Made by a program: the position numbers and the translations under genes
Part shown: positions 8,301 to 14,055 of the stretch, piece after piece
How positions within the stretch are numbered: position 1 is the stretch's first letter
Layout of the letters: the number at the start of each line of letters is the position of its first letter
Source: an uncultured Oscillospiraceae bacterium
GTDB taxonomy: Bacteria; Bacillota; Clostridia; Oscillospirales; Oscillospiraceae
Length of the DNA stretch: 33,140 bases
Reading direction: 5' to 3'
NCBI GenBank assembly: GCA_947632175.1
Contig: CANROC010000028.1
Location: 1 to 33,140, forward strand
Notes under the pieces: model-generated
Seen by the model: the letters and a program-made list of their open reading frames with translations, nothing else
The model's database searches: none
Told to the model about the DNA's origin: nothing

Positions 8301-8559
8301 CTCTCGGCCTCCATTCAAAGGTCTGAGGCACAAGGAAAAGGAAACGGGCGGCATAGCGCAGAAAGTCCAGCACGCTCATACCGTCCAGGCGGATAGTGAG
8401 GAAGGCGAAGACCGCCGTGCAGAGAAGGGGCGTGAACGTCCCCAGCTCGGCCAGCGCGAAGACAGAGAGCAGGAGCGCCCCGCCGATGATGCCCACGTCC
8501 TTCAGCTCCCACAACCACAGCTTTGCCTTGGCCTTCAGGTTTTCAGGGTATATATACAT
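8290..8559 (-). CDS. Small VirB3/PrgI-like membrane protein of the transfer channel
   Basis: 89 residues with two membrane segments (about 20-38, DVGIIGGALLLSVFALAEL; 43-57, LLCTAVFAFLTIRL) and a C-terminal amphipathic stretch (FLRYAARFLFLVPQTFEW). Small two-helix proteins directly before VirB4 are the VirB3/TrbD/PrgI components that recruit the ATPase. AGGAGG precedes the ATG, and a terminator ends only a few bases before that site, so expression probably needs read-through. It overlaps the following gene by 11 nt. Sequence alone is too short for a firm family call; position makes it likely. Confidence 0.75.
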   Translation of the reverse strand: MYIYPENLKAKAKLWLWELKDVGIIGGALLLSVFALAELGTFTPLLCTAVFAFLTIRLDGMSVLDFLRYAARFLFLVPQTFEWRPRDEQ

Positions 8560-8570
8560 GGGTTCCTCCT

Positions 8571-8603
8571 AAAAAAGTAATGCCCACCGCTTTCACGGTG
8601 GGC
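8571..8603 (-). terminator. Intrinsic terminator directly before the VirB3-like gene
   Basis: GCCCACCG (8582-8589) pairs with CGGTGGGC (8596-8603); the minus strand then reads ATTACTTTTTT and runs straight into AGGAGG of the VirB3-like gene. It can end the ribbon-helix-helix transcript and gate the downstream channel genes. Confidence 0.75.
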
Positions 8604-8617
8604 GTGTGAGTGGCGGG

Positions 8618-8929
8618 TCATTCCGCGGCCTTGGCCTCGTCCAGCGCCTTGCGGATGAGGTCGGTGAGGAATGCCTTCTTCTTGAGCTTGTGCGCCTCCA
8701 GATATCTGTCCAGCTCGTCGAACAGCTCCGCGGGGATCTGAATGGCCAGAGTCCTTGTCTCGCCGTTTTCCATTTTAACACTTCCTTTCTCGTATTCGTA
8801 GAATTTCGTAATGAGCCATGTTACATACTGACTCAGTGTCTGCCCGCTGCGCTCCCTCTCGGCGCTCACCTTGCTGTGAAGCTCCTCCGGGATCGGCGCG
8901 CAGAGGTTCTTTATTTTTCCTTCTGCCAT
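8618..8929 (-). CDS. Tandem ribbon-helix-helix regulator
   Basis: 103 residues from an ATG at 8929 with AAGGAGG upstream. Two ribbon-helix-helix-like units lie in one chain: residues about 8-48 (CAPIPEELHSKV, then LSQYVTWLITKFYEYE) and 58-100 (LAIQIPAELFDELDRYL, then KKAFLTDLIRKALDEA). A single chain could thus form the dimer-like DNA-binding unit. It sits at the head of the VirB3-VirB4 gene block, behind its own possible promoter and before an intrinsic terminator. An autoregulator of the transfer operon or an accessory relaxosome protein would fit. The second unit is the clearer of the two. No Met tail. Confidence 0.72.
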   Translation of the reverse strand: MAEGKIKNLCAPIPEELHSKVSAERERSGQTLSQYVTWLITKFYEYEKGSVKMENGETRTLAIQIPAELFDELDRYLEAHKLKKKAFLTDLIRKALDEAKAAE

Positions 8930-8963
8930 GATGGGGATACCTCCTTTCTTTGATCGTGAAGCA

Positions 8964-8992
8964 AGTATACCGAAAGAGCCGATACAAAGCCA
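8964..8992 (-). promoter_or_regulatory. Possible promoter for the ribbon-helix-helix gene
   Basis: On the minus strand a TATACT (-10, 8964-8969) lies about 35 nt before the start at 8929. The -35 17 bp upstream (TGGCTT, 8987-8992) is weak. It follows the terminator of the Bro-N gene, where a new promoter is expected. Confidence 0.4.
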
Positions 8993-9040
8993 TATCCAAA
9001 GCCAACAAAGAAAAGGCGGGAAACGAAGCAAGATAGACAA

Positions 9041-9073
9041 AGCGAAGTCCCCGGCTTGGCCGAGGACTTCGCT
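9041..9073 (-). terminator. Intrinsic terminator after the Bro-N gene
   Basis: AGCGAAGTCC at 9041-9050 pairs with GGACTTCGCT at 9064-9073, with further pairing of CCGGC and GCCGA around the loop. The minus strand continues TTGTCTATCTT. It lies within 50 nt of the stop at 9084. Confidence 0.75.
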
Positions 9074-9083
9074 CTGTCGGTAT

Positions 9084-9950
9084 TTACTTATTGTCGCTCG
9101 TTTTGGTTCCATCCTCGATGAGTTCTGTCACGACCTGCCCAAGCTCGGCGGCGTTTTTTGAGGTTATGACGGGCACACCGGTTTGCTCCTCCACAGCTTT
9201 GCGGGCATCACCGGCCACCTTGCCCCCGGCGCGGGCCACTGCCGCATTTTCGGAGAAGGACGCAGGATTCCGCTGGCGAGATATCTCCGTGGTGGTAGCC
9301 TCGGCCAGCATATTGAGTACCAGCTCCAAAGTGGTCATGTTGTCCCGCAAATTTTCCTTTGTGAGCCCCTTCAGGTTCTTATACTGTCTTGTGGTCATAC
9401 CTGACCATGCACGGGAAATCTCGTCCGTAAGGATCGCATACTCCATGCCTTTTTCCACCCCGCGTCGGTCCCACTCATCGGTGAGTTCCTTTCTCACCTG
9501 TATGGCCTGAAGACGCTGGTTGATCCACTCTCGTGAATACCCCTTTTTGAGATACGTCTCCAGCGCACGGTCTATCGTCAGCTCCGGGTCAATGGTTTCT
9601 TCAATCCGCTCCCGTCCAACCTGAGCCAGCCACATTTTGAAGGGCTCTGCTTTGGGTGAGGGAATGGATTGGATAATGCGGAGGAGCTGCTCGGTGTTGG
9701 CCACATCGGTAGTGTATCTTTTCCCGTCAGAGGACAACATTTTCAGTTGTACGATTTTTTCGTACAACTGATCAGCGCCCTCCGCCTTGAGTTTCCGTTT
9801 CAGGTCGCTCCAATAACGCCTCGGATTATCTGAGCCTGTCAGAACTGCTACAACATCCACAACTGAGAAATACCATTCCTCATTTTCCTCATCCCAGGCT
9901 GTGCGGATGCGCTTGTCCTCAAAGAGCTGAATGCTGTTGTTCTCCTCCAT
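9084..9950 (-). CDS. Bro-N domain, DinD-like protein
   Basis: 288 residues. The N-terminal 110 residues form a Bro-N domain (EWYFSVVDVVAVLTGSDNPR, then YWSDLKRKL and FKMWLAQVG). The rest matches what I recall of DNA-damage-inducible protein D: KKGYSREWINQRLQAIQVRK, LTDEISRAWSGMTTRQYKN, NLRDNMTTLELVLNMLAEA. Bro-N proteins are common on phages and mobile elements as antirepressors or DNA-binding regulators; DinD can inhibit RecA filaments in Escherichia coli. Here it might modulate SOS or recombination around transfer. It has its own promoter (TTGACT/TAGAAT) and terminator inside the transfer block, so it is an independent insert. AGGAGG precedes the ATG. Confidence 0.85.
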   Translation of the reverse strand: MEENNSIQLFEDKRIRTAWDEENEEWYFSVVDVVAVLTGSDNPRRYWSDLKRKLKAEGADQLYEKIVQLKMLSSDGKRYTTDVANTEQLLRIIQSIPSPKAEPFKMWLAQVGRERIEETIDPELTIDRALETYLKKGYSREWINQRLQAIQVRKELTDEWDRRGVEKGMEYAILTDEISRAWSGMTTRQYKNLKGLTKENLRDNMTTLELVLNMLAEATTTEISRQRNPASFSENAAVARAGGKVAGDARKAVEEQTGVPVITSKNAAELGQVVTELIEDGTKTSDNK

Positions 9951-9991
9951 CGGCTGACCTCCTGTCTCTGTAGGTCCGTGATTTAATTTTT

Positions 9992-10019
9992 ATTCTACCA
10001 TACAATTTTGGAAAGTCAA
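9992..10019 (-). promoter_or_regulatory. Sigma-A-type promoter of the Bro-N gene
   Basis: On the minus strand TTGACT (10014-10019) and TAGAAT (9992-9997) are separated by 16 bp, in an AT-rich patch of an otherwise GC-rich region, about 45 nt before the ATG at 9950. Confidence 0.65.
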
Positions 10020-10038
10020 TTAACGATTCGGAGGGTTC

Positions 10039-11505
10039 TCACGCGCATTGCAGGGCAATGGCGGCAGCGATCCGGCACATGACAAACTTCACGCACGGAA
10101 TGGCGACACTGTTTCCAAGGGCCTTGTACCGGGCAGAGTCCGACGCGCCGGGGATGTTGGTCCAGCCGTCCGGGAAGCCCTGGAGCCGTTCGCACTCCAA
10201 AGGCGTAAGGCGGCGAATGAGGCGAGGCGTGTCTTCTGTATTTGCTTCCTGGCAGACGAGGTCGGTGGCATCCTTGTGCTGTCGGGCGCTCTCGGTGCTG
10301 GCTACGTCGTCCTCGGTGAACACGTCCACCCTCTGGCGGCTGAACACGGCGTGGTGATCCTTTGCGGTGAGCGTATAGGCAATATCCTCCTGACACCCCA
10401 CGCCGTTGCCGCCGTTTTCCGATTTTCTGTCAATGATGTTGCCGACGATGCAAAAAACCGGTTCCTCCTGCTCCACCAGCGGCACATTGTTTCCACCTGT
10501 TCCGTATCTCGCAGACATGGTGGGGGCCACGTCGTGGGGGCCGGTATAGCGGGAGTCGATGCCGTGGTTTTCGAAAACCAGCGGCTGATGCCCGTGCTCC
10601 TGGGCTCTCAATGTACCGCTGATGTCATCTGAACACTCCATGACGGAGCCGCCCTGGTCGTTGAGGCACAGGACGCTGGGTACCATGTTGGTACCGCTCT
10701 CCGAGGCTTTCAGGGTTGGCGATGCTTCCTCCGTGTATCCGATCCCTCCGGCACCGGGGCCCGCTCCGGCGTTGAAGGCCGCCGAGAACAGGAGCCCCGC
10801 GGGGTTTCTCCCACCGCCTCCGTCCGCGCCGGCCAAAGTTGGAGCTACGCTGTCCGGGGTGAACACTCTCGCTTGTTGTGTATCCCAAGGGGTAAGGCAA
10901 TTCTCCGGCTGGGTGACGAAGGTCTGCATCTGCATATTCTGCGTCCGCATCAGAGCGCCGGACACGCCGTGAAGGTCTATGCCCTCATTCCTCTGGTTTA
11001 TATGGTAAGCATTCACCTTCATCGAGGAGATCATCGAGCAGATCATCGCCGAAGTCATCATCTCCATCGGTATAAGGCCAGCTTGTATCATCAGGGCAAT
11101 CTCCAGTTGCCGCGGGAGGGGTTTCCCTCTCTCCGTCGATCTCCGGAGAATACCCAGGCAGGCTGTCCTGCTTAAAGAGTATCTTGAATGCGGATGTGCC
11201 TCCAAAATCCGCGACAAGGAAGATTCTATTGCGTCTCTGGGGCACACCCCAGTATTGGGCGTCGAGGGTCCTCCAGGCAACGGATAGATCATTTCCCAAT
11301 ATGACAATCCCAGGATGTCCCCATGACCAGGGGTAAGGTCCAGGAACAGATACGGCACCGTACTTAATTCGGAGTATTTCTTCGAGGACGATGCGGAAGT
11401 CTTCCCCCTTCGGCTCGCCGCTGGAGAAGGCTCCGGGTACGTTTTCCCAGACCATGAATCTTGGTCGAACAGACACACCTGTCCGTCCACGTTGAATGTC
11501 TGCAT
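10039..11505 (-). CDS. C5 cytosine methyltransferase, C-terminal half with overprinted N-terminal extension
   Basis: 488 residues. Residues 431-449 (RRLTPLECERLQGFPDGWT) are C5-methylase motif IX and 458-468 (ARYKALGNSVA) motif X. Residues about 165-425 form the target-recognition part, with six repeats of a D/E-x-A/S-x-T-L/M-x-A pattern. Motifs I-VIII are missing from this frame; they are in the upstream gene, which overlaps residues 1-173 in another frame. The ATG at 11505 has a textbook AAAGGAG 7 nt upstream, so it is probably translated by itself. The first 140 residues (CLFDQDSWSGKTYPEPSP, then LSRILEAHPHSRYSLSRTA) resemble proteins I recall from phages and elements. The two chains could join as a two-subunit methylase. 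Confidence 0.82.
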   Translation of the reverse strand: MQTFNVDGQVCLFDQDSWSGKTYPEPSPAASRRGKTSASSSKKYSELSTVPYLFLDLTPGHGDILGLSYWEMIYPLPGGPSTPNTGVCPRDAIESSLSRILEAHPHSRYSLSRTACLGILRRSTERGKPLPRQLEIALMIQAGLIPMEMMTSAMICSMISSMKVNAYHINQRNEGIDLHGVSGALMRTQNMQMQTFVTQPENCLTPWDTQQARVFTPDSVAPTLAGADGGGGRNPAGLLFSAAFNAGAGPGAGGIGYTEEASPTLKASESGTNMVPSVLCLNDQGGSVMECSDDISGTLRAQEHGHQPLVFENHGIDSRYTGPHDVAPTMSARYGTGGNNVPLVEQEEPVFCIVGNIIDRKSENGGNGVGCQEDIAYTLTAKDHHAVFSRQRVDVFTEDDVASTESARQHKDATDLVCQEANTEDTPRLIRRLTPLECERLQGFPDGWTNIPGASDSARYKALGNSVAIPCVKFVMCRIAAAIALQCA

Positions 11506-11872
11506 TTCTCATCTCCTTTACGATCCTGCATTGCTCCATAAAAAGGCCGGAGCGCGCGCCGGCAAGTCCGGCACGCGCCCCAGCCACGCTAAGATCCTGA
11601 CAAGGGCTGCCTCCGCAGATGATGTCCACGGGAGGCAGCTTTGCCCCGTCCAGCTTCGTGATGTCCCCGACGTGGATCATGTCGGGGAAGTGGTGTTTTG
11701 TTACCTCGATGGGGAAGGCTTCGATCTCGCTGGCCCAAACTGGGGTGATCCCCGCAGCAATGGCCGCCAATGGGAAGCCTCCTATCCCATCGAAAAGGCT
11801 GCCCATTGTGACCTGGCCCATTCCGGCCCGGTCAATAAGGCCGCCTTCTTCTGAATACGGCCTTGCGTCCAT
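10985..11872 (-). CDS. C5 cytosine methyltransferase, N-terminal catalytic half
   Basis: 295 residues from an ATG at 11872 with GGCAGGAG upstream, 16 nt after virB6. It carries motif I (SLFDGIGGFPLAA, residues 25-37), motif IV with the catalytic Cys91 (GGSPCQDLSVAG), motif VI (WENVPG, 142-147) and motif VIII (VPQRRNRIFLVADF, 210-223). It ends in an acidic tail (DDDFGDDLLDDLLDEGE) with no target-recognition domain or motifs IX-X; those are in the overlapping second gene. Codons for IVKEM (residues 117-121) double as the ribosome-binding site of that gene. A single-base frameshift splitting one long gene is the rival explanation. Role: methylates cytosines, probably to shield the element from host restriction. 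Confidence 0.85.
   Translation of the reverse strand: MDARPYSEEGGLIDRAGMGQVTMGSLFDGIGGFPLAAIAAGITPVWASEIEAFPIEVTKHHFPDMIHVGDITKLDGAKLPPVDIICGGSPCQDLSVAGARAGLAGARSGLFMEQCRIVKEMRNADIQRGRTGVSVRPRFMVWENVPGAFSSGEPKGEDFRIVLEEILRIKYGAVSVPGPYPWSWGHPGIVILGNDLSVAWRTLDAQYWGVPQRRNRIFLVADFGGTSAFKILFKQDSLPGYSPEIDGERETPPAATGDCPDDTSWPYTDGDDDFGDDLLDDLLDEGECLPYKPEE
11513..11519 (-). promoter_or_regulatory. Internal ribosome-binding site for the second methylase chain
   Basis: AAAGGAG, 7 nt before the ATG at 11505, lies inside the first methylase gene, where its bases also encode Val-Lys-Glu of IVKEM. Its strength and spacing decide the start of the overlapping second gene and argue against a simple broken gene. 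Confidence 0.75.
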
Positions 11873-11888
11873 TTTCTTTCTCCTGCCT

Positions 11889-12785
11889 TTACTTAGAAAC
11901 CGCCGCCACGATGGTCTTCGTGGTGTTAACGGCTGCCTGGGCGGTGTAGACGGCGGACATGATGCTGGCTCGCGTCGTGGTGTCCAGTCCGAACGTCCCT
12001 GCGATCCGCGGCACCTCACCGGCTGAGAGCATGAGGCCCAAGCCCATAATAGCGTGGGTCTTGAAGACCAACAGCCCCGCGATGAGCATGGTGGACTGCA
12101 AAAACGCCGTCAGACACAGGCCAATAACCTGCTTCATCCACTGGACAAAGCCGTCCCCGTATCCTCTCGGAATGCTGAACATATACAGCGACCCTACGGC
12201 TATCTGGATGAGAAGGATGCCGCCTCTTTTCAGGTTTGCGAAGAAGACCTTGAACACGGCATAGGCCATTAAGATCACGGCAAACAGGACCATAATGGCG
12301 CTTTTTATGACGCCGAAGCCGAGAAGCGGCTGGCCCACCATGGAGGAGAGCGTGTCGTAACCGTTGAAGTCATTCAGGATAATGATGGCAAGCTCCCCGA
12401 TAGAGCCGCAGCCGGTGAGGGCCTGAGAGAGCGTCCCCTGCAGGGACACGGAGAGAGCGTAAAGACGCACGGGCACGATGGTGAAGAGGCTCACCGCCAT
12501 GAAGCCCTTGAGAATGTTCAACGCTGTTTGACGCACATTCCCTCTGCCGCCGCTGTACTCCACAGCGCATTCGAAGGCGCAGACGATGAGACTTACGGCA
12601 AAGAGGGCCCAGGCCAGCTTGGAGAAGAAGCCAACGACGGCCTGGACCCAGGGAAGGTCGAAAAGCTCCACGCCCATGTTCCCCATCTGCTCAAAGAAGT
12701 TTAAAAGAAAGCCGATGATCTGAGAGTATATCCAGTCCATGATCTCGGCGAGAATGGCAGAGGCCACAAAGTTCCATATGAACAT
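11889..12785 (-). CDS. VirB6/TrbL-like polytopic membrane channel protein (CD1112-like)
   Basis: 298 residues, with about six membrane segments (for example FFSKLAWALFAVSLIVCAF, AIMVLFAVILMAYAVFKVFF, LCLTAFLQSTMLIAGLLVF) and an N-terminal amphipathic region. The arrangement, the N-terminal IMDWIYSQIIGFLLNFFEQM, and its place after the DUF3852/DUF3851 pair match the VirB6/TrbL-like proteins of clostridial transposons as I recall them. It would form the inner-membrane part of the type IV secretion channel and is probably exported co-translationally without a cleaved signal. GGGGGG lies before the ATG. It ends TIVAAVSK, without a Met tail. Confidence 0.88.
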   Translation of the reverse strand: MFIWNFVASAILAEIMDWIYSQIIGFLLNFFEQMGNMGVELFDLPWVQAVVGFFSKLAWALFAVSLIVCAFECAVEYSGGRGNVRQTALNILKGFMAVSLFTIVPVRLYALSVSLQGTLSQALTGCGSIGELAIIILNDFNGYDTLSSMVGQPLLGFGVIKSAIMVLFAVILMAYAVFKVFFANLKRGGILLIQIAVGSLYMFSIPRGYGDGFVQWMKQVIGLCLTAFLQSTMLIAGLLVFKTHAIMGLGLMLSAGEVPRIAGTFGLDTTTRASIMSAVYTAQAAVNTTKTIVAAVSK

Positions 12786-12799
12786 TGGCTATCCCCCCT

Positions 12800-13213
12800 T
12801 TACATGGTCAGGCTCATACTGCCGGCCTCCATGCGCTGCGTCTGCTGTGAAAAAAGCTCCACATAGTTGCTGACGGCCTCCGTGAGCGCGGCATAGTCCG
12901 ATCTGGTGGGAGTAAACCCGTACCACTCCGTTTTCCCGTCGCAGGTCCATGCGAAAGGAGGGCTGTCCATCGGGAGGTTCTTCTTGGAGAAGGAATCTCC
13001 AAACCGTATGGCGGTGGTATCCAGTACGCCCTCCACCTTGCTGACAGCTTGGGCTCTGAGGGCGGTGTAGCGGTCGGCCACGCCCTGAGTTATAAACTCA
13101 AACTTGGCGACATTGTCCCCGCCAAGGGGGACGAATGCCGCTCTGCCGATGTATTTGGCATTAGAACAGACGGGGCCGACGATCTTGCGAAGCTCCTGTT
13201 CAAAGAACGTCAT
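12800..13213 (-). CDS. DUF3851-like transfer-operon protein, Met-rich tail
   Basis: 137 residues, no membrane segment. The segments NAKYIGRAAFVPLGGDNVAK, FEFITQGVADRYTALRAQ and GKTEWYGFTPTRSDYAALTE match my memory of DUF3851, which follows DUF3852 in clostridial conjugative transposons. Function is unknown. The C-terminus MEAGSMSLTM is one of the shared Met tails, and it is the tail-bearing protein closest to the core channel genes. Its stop is followed by AGGGGGG, which serves virB6. It starts 9 nt after the DUF3852 gene, so the three are one operon. Confidence 0.75.
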   Translation of the reverse strand: MTFFEQELRKIVGPVCSNAKYIGRAAFVPLGGDNVAKFEFITQGVADRYTALRAQAVSKVEGVLDTTAIRFGDSFSKKNLPMDSPPFAWTCDGKTEWYGFTPTRSDYAALTEAVSNYVELFSQQTQRMEAGSMSLTM

Positions 13214-13222
13214 AGCCGCACC

Positions 13223-13573
13223 TCAGATCCCAATAATGCTCCAGATGTAGGTGGGAGCGGTGAGGGTGAAGATGAGGCAGGCCAGAAGGATGGCCGGGGG
13301 AGCCCACTCGAACTGGCCGTGCTTGCGGTAGTCAAAGTAGGTGGTGCCCAGCTTGACAAAAAAGAAGATGGCGAGGATCATGTCGATGGCGGGGAAGACC
13401 ACATTGTTGACGATGGTCTTGAGCTGACCCGCCGCCGCGGACCAGGTGCTCTCAATGGCGCCGGACACATCGCCGGAGCCGGAGCCGCCACCAGAGGCGG
13501 CAAGGGCAGGCACGGCCAGGGCGCACACCATGACCATGATGACGAGGGTTGAGATAAAGAGTTTGCGTTTCAT
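13223..13573 (-). CDS. DUF3852 pilin-like (VirB2-like) transfer protein
   Basis: 116 residues from an ATG at 13573 with AGGAGG upstream. A signal peptide (MKRKLFISTLVIMVMVCALA, cleavage likely after VPALAA) is followed by a Gly/Ser-rich linker and two hydrophobic helices (VVFPAIDMILAIFFFVKLG and APPAILLACLIFTLTAPTY) around a short YFDYRKHGQFEW loop. Size and layout match VirB2/TrbC-type pilins, and the sequence matches DUF3852 as I remember it. It would make the mating pore or surface filament. A strong terminator ends just before its ribosome-binding site. Confidence 0.82.
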   Translation of the reverse strand: MKRKLFISTLVIMVMVCALAVPALAASGGGSGSGDVSGAIESTWSAAAGQLKTIVNNVVFPAIDMILAIFFFVKLGTTYFDYRKHGQFEWAPPAILLACLIFTLTAPTYIWSIIGI

Positions 13574-13590
13574 TTTGTTATCCTCCTGAT

Positions 13591-13632
13591 AATAAAAAAT
13601 TACGGGCCGCCCTTGCAAAAAGGACGGCCCGT
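13591..13632 (-). terminator. Intrinsic terminator directly before the DUF3852 gene
   Basis: ACGGGCCG (13602-13609) pairs with CGGCCCGT (13625-13632), extended by CCTT/AAGG inside. The minus strand then reads AATTTTTTATTATC and enters AGGAGG within a few bases. It separates the surface module from the channel genes, yet no clear promoter follows. Confidence 0.8.
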
Positions 13633-13646
13633 TGTTGAAAAATGGA

Positions 13647-14051
13647 TCACATCAGCATTTGCTGTGTTTGCGTTGGGGTAGTCGATTGTGACGGCTCGTC
13701 AGCCGAGGCAAATTCGGGTTCAAGCGCAAAGACTTCCTCCGCTTCACGTTTGTCCTGGATCTCCCAAAGTATGTGGGATAGCAGATCGTCGGTGTTGCCA
13801 CCGGGGTCGAGCATCCCCACCCAATAGTCGCTGACGACCTCTAAAGGGTCTTTGAACCGCAGGAGATATTCGGCGTCCGCCTCCGACACGTAGTCCGCCA
13901 GATCCTCCCGCATTTGCTTGACGGCTACGATCTCGTCCGCCATTGTAACGAGCCATTCCGGGGATTGTTTCATCCAATAGTCGTATTTTGCCTTGTAGCC
14001 CGCCTCAATTTTATCCTTCAGGCGCTCAACGGCGCTTTTTTCGTTGTCCAT
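13647..14051 (-). CDS. DUF3848-like small acidic protein, Met-ended tail
   Basis: 134 residues, acidic and helical. KAKYDYWMKQSPEWLVTMAD and YVSEADAEYLLRFKDPLEVV resemble DUF3848, a family I recall as a domain of large accessory proteins on gut Firmicutes elements; function unknown. The end, TPTQTQQMLM, is a weaker version of the shared Met tail. The ATG lies 4 nt after the adhesin stop with only a GGGG as ribosome-binding site, so it is probably translated by coupling. A terminator follows. The family call is from memory and moderate. Confidence 0.65.
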   Translation of the reverse strand: MDNEKSAVERLKDKIEAGYKAKYDYWMKQSPEWLVTMADEIVAVKQMREDLADYVSEADAEYLLRFKDPLEVVSDYWVGMLDPGGNTDDLLSHILWEIQDKREAEEVFALEPEFASADEPSQSTTPTQTQQMLM

Positions 14052-14055
14052 GGCA

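Noticed and set aside
10985-11505. Cytosine methylase as a plain frameshifted pseudogene
   Set aside because: Not favoured because the second frame has its own perfect ribosome-binding site and ATG, and stays open across the whole overlap; it remains the main alternative and is stated as such.
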